64,000 nucleotides of DNA from Elusimicrobia bacterium UBA5214 (GTDB taxonomy: Bacteria > Elusimicrobiota > UBA5214). The position numbers and the translations under genes were made by a program. Location of the stretch: assembly GCA_002412545.1 (NCBI GenBank), contig DHVG01000014.1:88283-152282 (forward strand), given 5' to 3'. Positions 55,372 to 62,848 of this stretch are shown here, one piece after another. The stretch's first letter is position 1, and every line of letters starts with the position of its first letter. The notes below the pieces were generated by a model. The model was not told the origin of the DNA. It searched no databases and saw only the letters and a list, made by a program, of their open reading frames with translations.

Positions 55372-56430
55372 CTAATCCTTGTATATTTCGTATATTTCTT
55401 TAAACTGTTTATGGATGTCTTTGAATATTTTAAGTATTGTCGGGTCAAAATGTGCCGGCATTGTTCTTTTATCCCCTTGAGTAATTATCTTCACCACTAT
55501 CTCGTGTTCAAAAGGTGGTTTGTAAGGTCTTTTACTTCTTAAAGCATCATATTGGTCAACTATCTTCATTATTCTTCCTTCCGTTGGAATTGATTTACCT
55601 CTAAGTTTTTTGGGATAACCTTTTCCGTCCCATTGTTCGTGATGGGTTAAGGCAATTCTTTCGGCCATTTGGAGCATTTTTGATTCCGAACCGTGAAGAA
55701 TTTTACCACCAATTATCGTATGTCTTTTTATCAGAGCGAATTCTTCCGCAGTAAGTTCGGTAGTTTTAAAAAGTATCTCTGAGGGAATACTTATTTTACC
55801 AATATCATGCATCGGACTGGCATAGGAAATCGTTTCCACATCTTCTTCATCCCAACCGAGATGTTTAGCAATAAGAGCAGAATAAAAACCAACTCTTCTG
55901 ATATGGTTAGCAGTTTCCTGGTCTTTGTATTCAGCGACAATGGTCAACCGGTGAATTGTATCAATATAACTTTTCCTCAATTGTGCTGTTCTTTCTTTAA
56001 CTTCCGATTCCAGAAGTTTACTGTAATCCTTTAGAAAATCAGCAAATTCTTTTACTTTGAGAAGATTTTTTGTCCTCACCATCAATTCAGTATGCTCAAT
56101 CGGTTTAGTAAGAAAATCATTTGCTCCTGCTTCAAGACACCTGATTTTTGACTCGGTGTCCCCGGAACCAGTGAGGATGATAACTGGTAAGTGTTCAGTT
56201 AAAAGGTCTTTTTTTAATCTTTTACATACTTCATAACCATCCATCCTCGGCATCATCAAATCAAGAAAAATTAAATCCGGCAGGGATACTTTTATCTTTT
56301 CCAATGCTTCCGCACCATTTTTTGCTAAATCAAAATCATAACCATAATTTTTAAGCAGACGACTAATCACTTTTCGCACATTCTCGTCATCGTCAACAAT
56401 AAGAATTTTTGATTTTTTTTCTTCGTTCAT
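55372..56430 (-). CDS. Response regulator with HD-GYP phosphodiesterase output
   Basis: 352 residues. Receiver domain (8-125): ILIVDDDENVRKVISRLL, phosphoacceptor LIFLDLMMPRMDGYE, ILTGSGD, LTKPIE. A short coiled linker, then HD-GYP (about 165-350): HIRRVGFYSALIAK, MHDIGKISIP, KRHTIIGGKIL, THHEQWDGKGYPKKLRG and VDQYDALRSKRPYK. All metal-binding and GYP residues appear intact, so c-di-GMP hydrolysis controlled by phosphorylation is expected. No partner histidine kinase is adjacent. It sits oddly within the sulfur-carrier cluster, 21 bp before the MoaD-like gene and 39 bp after the E1-like gene. Confidence 0.95.
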   Translation of the reverse strand: MNEEKKSKILIVDDDENVRKVISRLLKNYGYDFDLAKNGAEALEKIKVSLPDLIFLDLMMPRMDGYEVCKRLKKDLLTEHLPVIILTGSGDTESKIRCLEAGANDFLTKPIEHTELMVRTKNLLKVKEFADFLKDYSKLLESEVKERTAQLRKSYIDTIHRLTIVAEYKDQETANHIRRVGFYSALIAKHLGWDEEDVETISYASPMHDIGKISIPSEILFKTTELTAEEFALIKRHTIIGGKILHGSESKMLQMAERIALTHHEQWDGKGYPKKLRGKSIPTEGRIMKIVDQYDALRSKRPYKPPFEHEIVVKIITQGDKRTMPAHFDPTILKIFKDIHKQFKEIYEIYKD

Positions 56431-56469
56431 GTTATTCTCAAAGTTTTCTTTCCTTCACGAAAAAGTATT

Positions 56470-57198
56470 TTACCGGTTACAAACCGGACAGTCGGGATTT
56501 TTGGTTAATTTTATTTTTCTGAATTCCATCAGTTCACCATCATAAATCAGTAACTGGTCAAGAAGTAATTCCCCGCTTCCGGTAAGATATTTGAGCACTT
56601 CGGTAGTTTGGAGCATCGCAATTAGTCCCGGGGTAACCCCGGCAACCGGAAAGACCGCTTTCGGTGGTGCTTCGGAATATAAACAGCGTAAACAACTCGT
56701 TTTCCCGGGAATAAAAGTAGTCACTCTTCCTTCCAGTCCCCAGATTGCTCCGTGAAAGAAAGGCAATCCTTTTTTCCAGGCATATTCGTTCATCAGGAAA
56801 CGACTTGGGTAATTGTCTAATCCATCAACTAAAACATCAACCTCCGGGAAAATCTGTTCAATGTTCTGTTCGGTTACTTCGGTAGCATAACTGATAATTT
56901 CTACCTCCGGGTTAATTTGTTTTAGTTTTTCTTCCGCAGAAACTGCCTTTTCTTTACCCACATCTTTATTCCAATGTAAAATTTGTCGGTTCAGGTTACT
57001 CAATTCTACACGGTCTTTGTCGGCAGCAATAATTTTACCTACACCGGCAACCGCTAAATAGGTGAGGATTGGTGAACCAAGACCACCAGTACCAATGATA
57101 CCGATTTTTGCTTTTTTTAATTTTTCCTGTGCTTCTATACCCCAGAGAAGTATCTGTCGGTCATATCTTTGTTTTTCTTGTTCAGTAAGAGTTGACAT
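56470..57198 (-). CDS. ThiF/MoeB/HesA-type E1-like adenylyltransferase
   Basis: 242 residues from ATG 57198; a TTG at 57207 lies closer to AGGAGG and is an alternative. It adenylates the C-terminal glycine of a sulfur carrier using ATP. Motifs: QRYDRQILLWGIEAQEKL, nucleotide-binding IGIIGTGGLGSPILTYLAVAGVGKI, DRVELSNLNRQILH and DGLDNYPSRFLMN. Zinc cysteines in CLRC and CPVC. The usual catalytic-type cysteine before the AGV loop is absent: the sequence reads VFPVAGVTPGLIAMLQTTEVLKYL, as in a broad subgroup of HesA/MoeB-like proteins. Its likely substrate is the MoaD-like protein encoded downstream. Confidence 0.92.
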   Translation of the reverse strand: MSTLTEQEKQRYDRQILLWGIEAQEKLKKAKIGIIGTGGLGSPILTYLAVAGVGKIIAADKDRVELSNLNRQILHWNKDVGKEKAVSAEEKLKQINPEVEIISYATEVTEQNIEQIFPEVDVLVDGLDNYPSRFLMNEYAWKKGLPFFHGAIWGLEGRVTTFIPGKTSCLRCLYSEAPPKAVFPVAGVTPGLIAMLQTTEVLKYLTGSGELLLDQLLIYDGELMEFRKIKLTKNPDCPVCNR

Positions 57199-57207
57199 TT
57201 CTATCAA

Positions 57208-57421
57208 ATTACCTCCTCTTTTAATCTGATTACTTCTTTCTTAGAGAATTCCAGTGGGCTTTTTCAAGCGCTCACTCACTTTTTAGAGTTTTGGGGACTT
57301 CTCTGAACGACATCAGAGTTTTTGACCCGCTTCGCCGAACGAAGCGAGGCGAGCGCTTCTCGACTCTGGTCAAAAAATCATAGAGTGAAGAGAAGGTTCC
57401 CGAAACTCTTCCTTCTTTTCC
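57208..57421. repeat. Intergenic region with GCTTCGCC/GGCGAGC hairpin
   Basis: Nested inverted repeats: TTTTTGACC (57316-57324) with GGTCAAAAA (57368-57376), enclosing CGCTTCGCC...GCGAGGCGAGCGCTTC. It also contains GAAGTTTCGGGAACCTTCTC-type sequence near the cysteine synthase end. A plus-strand ORF here is repeat-derived. AAGAGGAGG, the ribosome site of the E1-like gene, is at the other end. Confidence 0.6.
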
Positions 57422-58405
57422 TTACCAGCCACGCACAACTTCCTCTATTGGACACCAGAGCGGGGTTGAGAAATATCTATCCCCGCGGTCAGGGAAAACG
57501 GTAACAATTACCGCTTTTTCGCCCTTTTCTTCCAATTGCTTTGCTAAATGTATAGACGCCCAAATTGCTGCCCCGGATGATTCACCGACTAAAAGTCCTT
57601 CCACTAACGCTAATTTCCGTGCATACTCGTAAGCATCTTCAGTTTTAATTGGTATCTTGGCATCAAGAAAATTTTCGTTATAAATACTTGGCACGATCGC
57701 ACTACCCATATATTTTAGTCCCTCAATACCGTGGAGTGCATGTTCGGGTTCTACGGCAATCAGTTTAATATTCGGATTGAATTCTTTTAACCGTTTCCCG
57801 GCACCCATAATCGTTCCGCTAGTGCCGATACCGACAACAAAATGAGTAATTCTTCCTTTTGTCTGTTTAATAATTTCTTTCCCGGTGGTCTTATAATGAG
57901 CTAAAGGGTTCGCTTTATTATTATACTGGTCAGCAAAAAAATATTTGTCCGGATTCTTTTCGTATAATTGATGGACATAACGGATTGCTCCGTCAGTCCC
58001 TTCCGCAGGGTTAGTAAAGGTAAGTTTGACACCGTAAGTGCGTAAAACTTTTTTTCTTTCCTCGGAAGCATTTTCCGGCAGAATCATCTCTACCCGGTAA
58101 CCTTTAATTGCCCCAATCATCCCGTAAGCAATCGCCATATTTCCAGAAGAGGAATCAAGAATAATCGGGGGGTGATTACCCCTCGGTTGATTACCCGACT
58201 TATTTTTTGTCAATTTACCTTTCTTTTCAGCGGTCTCAATTATTCTTAAGGCAGGACGGTCTTTCACACTGCCTCCGGGATTAAGCCATTCGGCTTTCGC
58301 ATAGATTTCTACATTTTTCAGTCCTTGGGTAAGTTTTTCAATCTTAATCAACGGCGTGTTCCCAATTTTGTCTAAAATTGATTCTCCAACTGTTTCCTTA
58401 GTCAT
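57422..58405 (-). CDS. cysM: Cysteine synthase, CysM-like PLP enzyme, with in-frame insertion
   Basis: 327 residues. GNTPLIKIEKL, PLP-lysine motif EWLNPGGSVKDRPALRIIETAEKKGKL, SSGNMAIAYGMIGAIKGYRVEMILPENASEERKKVLRTYG, and the glycine loop VVGIGTSGTIMGAGKRLKE. The NP(G/S)GS(V/I)KDRPALRMIE pattern and the neighbours (JAMM peptidase, MoaD-like, E1-like) resemble the CysM that uses CysO-thiocarboxylate with O-phosphoserine in mycobacteria. About 12 residues (KSGNQPRGNHPP) between GKLTKN and IILDSSSGN are extra, from a small repeat (58165-58202). The start overlaps the JAMM gene end by 8 nt, indicating coupling. Confidence 0.92.
   Translation of the reverse strand: MTKETVGESILDKIGNTPLIKIEKLTQGLKNVEIYAKAEWLNPGGSVKDRPALRIIETAEKKGKLTKNKSGNQPRGNHPPIILDSSSGNMAIAYGMIGAIKGYRVEMILPENASEERKKVLRTYGVKLTFTNPAEGTDGAIRYVHQLYEKNPDKYFFADQYNNKANPLAHYKTTGKEIIKQTKGRITHFVVGIGTSGTIMGAGKRLKEFNPNIKLIAVEPEHALHGIEGLKYMGSAIVPSIYNENFLDAKIPIKTEDAYEYARKLALVEGLLVGESSGAAIWASIHLAKQLEEKGEKAVIVTVFPDRGDRYFSTPLWCPIEEVVRGW
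58165..58202 (-). repeat. Small hairpin repeat inserted in the cysteine synthase gene
   Basis: On the coding strand GGGTAATCA occurs twice and GGGGTAATCACCCC (58169-58182 on the plus strand as its complement) is a hairpin of the same RGGYAATYRCCYC type found upstream of ribosome sites at 27029, 32141 and 32173. Confidence 0.65.
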
Positions 58406-58808
58406 TGATTTCCACCTCTTCTTCTTTTATTTTCCCATCCACAATACTATATGATTTCACGACCGGTTCCTTAGGATTAACCAGGGAAATTATTAAGTAA
58501 AAAACATCCGGGTAATTGGCTAACTCGCAGTCAGTTTTTGAAGGATAAGCATGAGTATGAGTATGCGAATGATAGATTGCTAACATTTCCAGATTCTCTT
58601 TTTCTATTTCTTTAAAAATTTTGAACTGTTCCTGCGGGTCAATTAAATAACGGGTATACGGTGTCGGCGAAACATTTTTTGTCGGATAAATTTTATCTAC
58701 TTGTTCGTCCTTACCCGCAAGAATACCACAGGCCTCGTTAGGAAAAGTTTCCCGGCAATGTGTGAACATTTCGGTTAACTGTGTTTTTTTCAGATAAAGT
58801 TTACTCAT
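58398..58808 (-). CDS. JAMM/Mov34 metallopeptidase (Mec/QbsD-like)
   Basis: 136 residues. JAMM zinc motif: Glu in ETFPNEACGILAG, then IYHSHTHTHAYPSKTDCELAN, giving HxH, ten residues, and Asp, preceded by the family Ser/Thr context. In mycobacteria Mec releases cysteine from the CysO-cysteine adduct; QbsD-type enzymes trim residues after the Gly-Gly of a sulfur carrier. Both activities would suit this cluster: the carrier at 55051-55350 has eight residues after GG. First gene of the cluster with the CysM-like gene; the ribosome site is weak (ATAAGAAA). Confidence 0.93.
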   Translation of the reverse strand: MSKLYLKKTQLTEMFTHCRETFPNEACGILAGKDEQVDKIYPTKNVSPTPYTRYLIDPQEQFKIFKEIEKENLEMLAIYHSHTHTHAYPSKTDCELANYPDVFYLIISLVNPKEPVVKSYSIVDGKIKEEEVEIND

Positions 58809-58916
58809 TTTCTTATTACAAAGATTACAGCGATTTATAAAACCGATTACGGTGATGGTTTAGGGAAAGGATATCGTTGAAATCGGACTCAAAAAAATCG
58901 CCGTAATCAAAATAAG
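58809..58916. other. Gap between ccdA-type gene and JAMM gene
   Basis: Contains TTACAGCGATTT...AAAATCGCCGTAA-type inverted sequence (58826-58906) related to the ATTACGGCG repeats. No T-tract or strong promoter on the minus strand was identified. Confidence 0.4.
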
Positions 58917-59609
58917 TCATAAAGATACTTGTAAAAGATGTAATCTATTTGTAACCAGCAATATACCTAAAATAACTAAGATTACTCCGGCAACTATTTC
59001 GGTTATCCGAATAAATTTCTTTACTTTCGCAAAAAGAAGTAAAAAACGGTTCACCGCTAAAACAACAAGAAGAAAAGGTACACCTAAACCTAAAGAATAA
59101 ACAAAAAGAAGTAACATCCCTTGAAAAACAGTTTCCTGATTAGAAGCAAGGATGAGGATTGAAGAAAGGATTGGTCCGACACAAGGTGTCCACCCACTGG
59201 CAAAAGCAACTCCAGCAATAAAAGAACCGAAATATCCTAAAGGTTTACTCTGCAGATGGATTCTTTTTTCGTGGTCAAGAAATTTGAAATGGAATGTTCC
59301 CGTTAAATGCAGCCCAAGAAAAATAATTATTATCCCACCGATAATCCGTAAGTATTCTCTCTTCTCAGCGAGAAAATTACCAAGATAAGTTGCCGAAGCA
59401 CCAAACAAAATAAAAATAAAAGTGAAACCAGAGACAAAAAAGAGAGTATAGAAAACTAAAGGTTTAAGATTCTTCTCACCTTCTTTGAGTTCTTCTAAGG
59501 AATAACCGGTAATGAATGAAAGGTATGCCGGGATTAACGGCAATACACACGGACTTAAAAAAGTTGCAATTCCCGCCACAAAACTGGCGATTAAAGGGAC
59601 ATTGGTCAT
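58917..59609 (-). CDS. ccdA: CcdA/DsbD-type thiol-disulfide transmembrane transporter
   Basis: 230 residues, six TM helices. Paired cysteines in FLSPCVLPLIPAYLSFITG and FASGWTPCVGPILSSIL are the reductant-carrying pair. It moves electrons from cytoplasmic thioredoxin to periplasmic thioredoxin-like proteins, here the TlpA-like product encoded directly upstream (4-nt overlap). Ribosome site GGAGG. The pair could serve cytochrome c maturation or periplasmic disulfide repair; no cytochrome genes are in view. Confidence 0.95.
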   Translation of the reverse strand: MTNVPLIASFVAGIATFLSPCVLPLIPAYLSFITGYSLEELKEGEKNLKPLVFYTLFFVSGFTFIFILFGASATYLGNFLAEKREYLRIIGGIIIIFLGLHLTGTFHFKFLDHEKRIHLQSKPLGYFGSFIAGVAFASGWTPCVGPILSSILILASNQETVFQGMLLLFVYSLGLGVPFLLVVLAVNRFLLLFAKVKKFIRITEIVAGVILVILGILLVTNRLHLLQVSL

Positions 59610-60133
59610 TGTTTACCTCCGCTTTTTTGCAATTTTTCTTTTTTCAAAGGGACAATTTTATCTAATTCTTTTCTTAAATCTTTTTCTTCAAGAAAACTAC
59701 CGATGAACCTGATTACTCCGTTCCGGTCAATGATTACATTCAAAGGAATATATGCTGCTTTGTAAAGGTTACCTGCTTCGCCTTTCAGGTCAAGAAGGAC
59801 AGGATAACTAATTTTCAATTTCTCAACAAAAGTGCTGACTTTTCCTTTACTTTCCCGTAGGTCAATCCCGATAAATTCAACATTTTTTTCCTTGTATTCC
59901 GGATACAATTTGTTCAAAATCGGTATTTCTTCCCGGCAGGAAGGACACCAAGTAGCAAAAAAATTTAAGAGGACAACTTTTTTCCCTTGAAAATCTTTTA
60001 AACTAACTTTTTCTCCTTTAAGGTTAACTAAAGTAAAATCTTTTGCTTTAGTTACACTTTTTGCCGGTTCTGCTGAGAGATAACCGCTGAATATCAGAAA
60101 AAGTGCAAATAGGATTACCGTAAATTTACGCAT
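59606..60133 (-). CDS. TlpA/ResA-like periplasmic thioredoxin-family protein
   Basis: 175 residues. Signal peptide (1-21, ending LSAEPA). AhpC/TSA-type thioredoxin fold: AKDFTLVNLKGEKVSLKDFQGKKVVLLNFFATWCPSCREEIPIL with redox WCPSC, IGIDLRESKGKVSTFV, YIPLNVIIDRNGVIRF containing the cis-proline. The C-terminal tail is Lys-rich. It is probably reduced by the downstream CcdA. Only 4 nt separate it from the zinc-ribbon gene. Confidence 0.93.
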   Translation of the reverse strand: MRKFTVILFALFLIFSGYLSAEPAKSVTKAKDFTLVNLKGEKVSLKDFQGKKVVLLNFFATWCPSCREEIPILNKLYPEYKEKNVEFIGIDLRESKGKVSTFVEKLKISYPVLLDLKGEAGNLYKAAYIPLNVIIDRNGVIRFIGSFLEEKDLRKELDKIVPLKKEKLQKSGGKQ

Positions 60134-60137
60134 TTAT

Positions 60138-60383
60138 TTATCCTTTCTTTTTTATATCCTCAAGTAATTCTTTCCATTTTTTTTCACCGAGACATTGTTT
60201 AGCATACTTGCACCAATCAATACAGGACGGTGTTCTTTCCCGCTGAACTTCAAAACCGCATTTCGGGCATTTACGTTTTACTTCATCAGTAAAAATTTCT
60301 ACCTCGTAGCCGCATTGCGGACATTTATGTAGTTCAATTTTTACTTCTTTGCCAATATACCCAGGACAGCGTTCTGGTTCCAT
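60138..60383 (-). CDS. Small zinc-ribbon protein
   Basis: 81 residues. Two zinc knuckles, HKCPQCGYEVEIF and RKCPKCGFEVQ, plus further cysteines (ERCPGYIG, PSCIDWCKYAKQCLG) that could form a second cluster. I do not recognise a named family with certainty; similar small proteins occur near redox and metal-sulfur genes. Ribosome site GGGAGG before ATG. Likely co-transcribed with tlpA and ccdA. Confidence 0.8.
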   Translation of the reverse strand: MEPERCPGYIGKEVKIELHKCPQCGYEVEIFTDEVKRKCPKCGFEVQRERTPSCIDWCKYAKQCLGEKKWKELLEDIKKKG

Positions 60384-60409
60384 TTTCTAAATCCTCCCAC
60401 AACTTAAGA

Positions 60410-60504
60410 ATCCTAAATTCTAAATCCGAAACTCTAAACAAATCCAAAATTCAAATGTTCCAAACCATGTTTGGGATTTGGTGCTTGGAATTTGGAATTT
60501 CAGA
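60410..60504. repeat. Degenerate heptamer array between NifU-like and zinc-ribbon genes
   Basis: Units TCCTAAA, TTCTAAA, TCCGAAA, CTCTAAA, then AAAATTC, AAATGTT and TTTGGGA, TTTGGTG, CTTGGAA, TTTGGAA. The first and second halves are partly complementary. Same type as 31396-31489. Confidence 0.7.
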
Positions 60505-60744
60505 CTATACTGTCTCTACTGTTTTTACTTCGGGTATCTTTTCCTTGATTATCCGCTCAATACCCATCTTGAGCGTCATCTGCGACATCGGACAACCGAA
60601 ACAAGCACCGGTCAGTTTCACTTTTACTGTCCCATCTGGACTGATTTCCACTAATTCTACATCCCCGCCATCTGCCTGTAAACTCGGACGAACTTCTTTC
60701 AAGACCTGTTCCACTTTCGTGGTAAGCACATCTTTTTCTGCCAT
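60505..60744 (-). CDS. NifU C-terminal domain (Nfu-type) iron-sulfur protein
   Basis: 79 residues, GAGGAGG before ATG. Nfu core: VEQVLKEVRPSLQADGGDVELVEISPDGTVKVKLTGACFGCPMSQMTLKMGIERIIKEKIPEV, with the CxxC cluster-binding motif. It carries a labile [4Fe-4S] cluster and delivers it to apo-proteins. First gene of the minus-strand run that continues to the zinc ribbon, TlpA and CcdA. Confidence 0.93.
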   Translation of the reverse strand: MAEKDVLTTKVEQVLKEVRPSLQADGGDVELVEISPDGTVKVKLTGACFGCPMSQMTLKMGIERIIKEKIPEVKTVETV

Positions 60745-60814
60745 TTTACTTCCTCCTCCATTTTTTGGTTTAATTTCCTAAAGACAACTTTTGCTAACTT
60801 TAGTTAATATTTTC

Positions 60815-60843
60815 TTGACAATTTAAACAAAATGGTATATAAT
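60815..60843 (+). promoter_or_regulatory. Promoter of the toxin-antitoxin operon
   Basis: TTGACA (60815-60820), 17-bp spacer, TATAAT (60838-60843): a consensus sigma70-type promoter. The antitoxin start is 25 bp downstream, leaving a very short leader. Confidence 0.85.
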
Positions 60844-60867
60844 TAAAAATTGGGGGTGAATTCTACA

Positions 60868-61095
60868 ATGAACAAAATAACCTTAGCCGTTAAGATTGAC
60901 CCGATTCTCTCAAAAAAAGTGAAAGAATTTTGCAGTAAACACGGCATCAAACAAGGTTTCTTCGTTGAAAAAGCACTCAAAGAACAACTCACTCAAGAAG
61001 AATTACTTGAGGACTTGCTTGACTTCAAACGCTATAAATCTCAAGAAAAAGAAGCAATCAGTTTTGAAGAATACTTGAGGATGCGCCGTGTATGA
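60868..61095 (+). CDS. Antitoxin of a RelE/ParE-type module
   Basis: 75 residues from ATG 60868, with GGGGGTGA about 9 nt upstream; a TTG at 60850 overlaps that site. MNKITLAVKIDPILSKKVKEFCSKHGIKQGFFVEKALKEQL is a ribbon-helix-helix-like DNA-binding start, followed by an acidic helix (EELLEDLLDFKRYKSQEKEAISFEEYLR) that would wrap the toxin. Overlaps the toxin by 8 nt. Probably autoregulates the promoter at 60815. Confidence 0.85.
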   Translation: MNKITLAVKIDPILSKKVKEFCSKHGIKQGFFVEKALKEQLTQEELLEDLLDFKRYKSQEKEAISFEEYLRMRRV

Positions 61096-61339
61096 GATAA
61101 AGATTCTTCCCTCCGCTCAAAAAGACCTGGATTCTTTAGAGAAAAATATTTTTGAACGCATCAAAACAAAAATTATCCAACTGAAAGAAAATCCTCGTCT
61201 TCCGGGAGCGATAAAACTTACCGCCGAGGAGGGTTACCGCATCCGCATCGGTGATTACCGTATTCTTTACCGTCTTGATGACAAAGAACAAAAAATTTAT
61301 CTCTACCGGGTTAAACACCGTAAAGAAGCTTACCGCTAA
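61088..61339 (+). CDS. RelE/ParE superfamily toxin
   Basis: 83 residues, GTG start at 61088 overlapping the antitoxin. YEIKILPSAQKDLDSLEKNIFERIKTKIIQLKENPRLPGAIKLTAEEGYRIRIGDYRILYRLDDKEQKIYLYRVKHRKEAYR is a complete RelE fold, with GYRIRIGDYRILY and the C-terminal HRKEAYR basic tail found in mRNA-cleaving RelE members. Seems intact. Confidence 0.92.
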   Translation: MYEIKILPSAQKDLDSLEKNIFERIKTKIIQLKENPRLPGAIKLTAEEGYRIRIGDYRILYRLDDKEQKIYLYRVKHRKEAYR

Positions 61340-61404
61340 AAATCTTTAACCACTTCATCTCCGGAACGTTGTTAAATTTTCCGAACTGAACCCATACCCC
61401 ATCG

Positions 61405-61430
61405 GTAGCCGACCCTTAAGGCTCGGCTAC
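61405..61430. repeat. CTTAAG-centred palindrome, copy 3
   Basis: GTAGCCGACCCTT / AAGGCTCGGCTAC, one mismatch pair. In inverted orientation relative to 53635-53660, including the shared TATGGGTTC tail (61385-61404 as complement). It supplies the end of the shortened ParE-type ORF. Confidence 0.85.
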
Positions 61431-61604
61431 ACTTCCGCACAAGGCTTGCCTTCCTATATCTTCAGCGAAGGGAGGTATTTTTTTCAATCGGGTTTTGTCA
61501 AATACCAAGACACGACCCCATTTCCGAAGGTAGTCTCTGCTGATGTATTTTGCTATATCTTCCAAATCTGCAATTGCATTTAATGTCCAGATGATTTTAG
61601 CCAC
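61416..61604 (-). pseudogene. Truncated ParE/RelE-type toxin remnant
   Basis: 62 codons from a GTG start. AKIIWTLNAIADLEDIAKYISRDY is a clear ParE N-terminus; family members have about 95-100 residues. After it the frame passes through repeat-like sequence (GGAAATGGGGTCGTGTC on the coding strand) and ends CGSVAEP-stop, with the stop inside the CTTAAG palindrome. The toxin core and C-terminus are gone, so it should be inactive. Confidence 0.8.
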
Positions 61605-61777
61605 TTACTCATCCTCTTTTTAACTTCCTCGTGGGAAACAACCTTACCTTCTTTAAGTTCTTTTAGTCCTCTTTTCACTTTTTGTTTGAAATACAATTCA
61701 TACATAATGTCTTCCAGAGAACAGTTATCAGGTAACCGTTTGATAAGTTCAATAGTTTCTTGTTTAAGATTCTGCAT
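61580..61777 (-). CDS. Antitoxin (RelB/Phd-like) of the broken module
   Basis: 65 residues. MQNLKQETIELIKRLPDNCSLEDIMYELYFKQKVKRGLKELKEGKVVSHEEVKKRMSKWLKS is a common antitoxin family partnered with ParE/RelE toxins: LIKRLPD..(S/T)LEDIMYELYF...V..GL.EL.EGK.VSHEEV. AGGAGGTGATTTAAG-type ribosome site upstream. It overlaps the toxin start by 25 nt. Retained although its toxin is truncated. Confidence 0.9.
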   Translation of the reverse strand: MQNLKQETIELIKRLPDNCSLEDIMYELYFKQKVKRGLKELKEGKVVSHEEVKKRMSKWLKSSGH

Positions 61778-61976
61778 CCTTAAATCACCTCCTGCATTTT
61801 AAGTCCTTACCCTCTGAATCGGTAACCGGGACGAAAAGTCCCGTTGGGCGTAAAGCCCCGTTGGGGGCACGCTCCTTTACGGGGACCTCGTCCCTTTACG
61901 GGACGATTTTTTCTTTAATGTTTTCATTGTTGATAATTCATCACTCATAATTCATAACTCATCATTTCCGCCTACG
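61778..61976. repeat. Repeat-rich intergenic region
   Basis: Contains CGGGACG...CGTCCC-type hairpins; the GGCGTAAAGCC...CTTTACGGGG element (61847-61885) related to the one at the end of rplI; a strong GTCCC-TTTAC-GGGAC stem followed by GATTTTTT (61889-61912, terminator-like on the plus strand); and a 7-nt array (ATAATTC, ATCACTC, ATAATTC, ATAACTC; 61932-61965). No gene. Confidence 0.7.
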
Positions 61977-62834
61977 CTAAAGCTTCGGCGAGACATGCAT
62001 ACTTCCCATTCGGTAGCCTTCAAGGTCAAGGGTAATATACCGGTAACCAAGAGTTTTTAGTTTTTTTACTATTTTGTTCATTATTGATGGACTTAATTTT
62101 ACCATTTCTTCTTTAGCAAGTTCAATCCGAGCCCAGTATAAATTCGGTAATTGGTTATTGGTCATTGGTAATTGGGATTTAGTTCCGTTATAAGTCCTTA
62201 CCCGAATTTCCCTAAAACCAAGTCGGTTCAAAAAGTTTTCTGCCGATTCTACCATTTTTATTTTTTGCAGAGTTATTTCCTCACCGTAGGGAATTCTTGA
62301 AGCAAGACAGGGTTGTGCCGGTTTATCCCAGGTCACCAGTCCCATTTCCTTGCTTAAAAGACGAATTTCGTCTTTAGTTAATTTTGCTTCTTCTAAGGGA
62401 TGACGAATCTGCCATTTTTCACCGGCTTTTCTTCCCGGACGAAAATCTTTGCGGTCAGAATAATTCGTTCCGTCCAGGATGAATTTTATTCTTTCCTTTT
62501 CGGCTAACTTATGTAATTGGGCATAAAGTCCATTTTTACAATAATAGCAACGCTGGGGCGGATTTGCAACAAATTTTTTGTCTTTCAGTTCATTTGAATG
62601 AATAAATAAATGTTTTACCCCTAATTTTTTTGCTTGTTCTTGTGCAAATTCTAATTCTTTTTTTGGATAAAGGGGAGAAACCGCAGTTACCGCTACCACT
62701 TTATCTTTGAGAACTTTTTTTGCTATGGCTAAAAGAAAAGTCGTATCTACCCCGCCGGAGTAAGCGATTAAAACTCTACCCATTTTTTTCAAAATATTCT
62801 CAAGTTTTCTCAATTTTATTTCAATATTTTCCAT
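61977..62834 (-). CDS. larE: LarE-type ATP-dependent sacrificial sulfur transferase
   Basis: 285 residues from ATG 62834 (MENIEIKLRKL); the frame extends to 62852 through a TCATAAC heptamer repeat, an unlikely start. PP-loop VLIAYSGGVDTTFLLAIA, NPPQRCYYCKNGLY, LDGTNYSDRKDFRPG, RHPLEEAKLTKDEIRLLSKEMGL, and PAQPCLASRIPYGEEIT containing the sulfur-donating cysteine of LarE. LarE helps build the nickel-pincer cofactor of lactate racemase; no larB or larC is in the window, and homologues may sulfurate other targets. About 17 residues (KSQLPMTNNQLPN region) inside VRTYNG..ARIEL are heptamer-derived, and the C-terminal HVSPKL lies in a repeat. Confidence 0.92.
   Translation of the reverse strand: MENIEIKLRKLENILKKMGRVLIAYSGGVDTTFLLAIAKKVLKDKVVAVTAVSPLYPKKELEFAQEQAKKLGVKHLFIHSNELKDKKFVANPPQRCYYCKNGLYAQLHKLAEKERIKFILDGTNYSDRKDFRPGRKAGEKWQIRHPLEEAKLTKDEIRLLSKEMGLVTWDKPAQPCLASRIPYGEEITLQKIKMVESAENFLNRLGFREIRVRTYNGTKSQLPMTNNQLPNLYWARIELAKEEMVKLSPSIMNKIVKKLKTLGYRYITLDLEGYRMGSMHVSPKL
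62140..62193 (-). repeat. Heptamer array inserted in larE
   Basis: On the plus strand GGTAATT, GGTTATT, GGTCATT, GGTAATT, GGG run in register. They interrupt the conserved stretch that normally reads VR.(H/Y).....ARIE(L/V). Confidence 0.75.
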
Positions 62835-62848
62835 TCTCAATTCATAAC

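Noticed and set aside
57322..57504. 60-codon plus-strand ORF
   Set aside because: It runs through the GCTTCGCC repeat and then antisense to the cysteine synthase gene.
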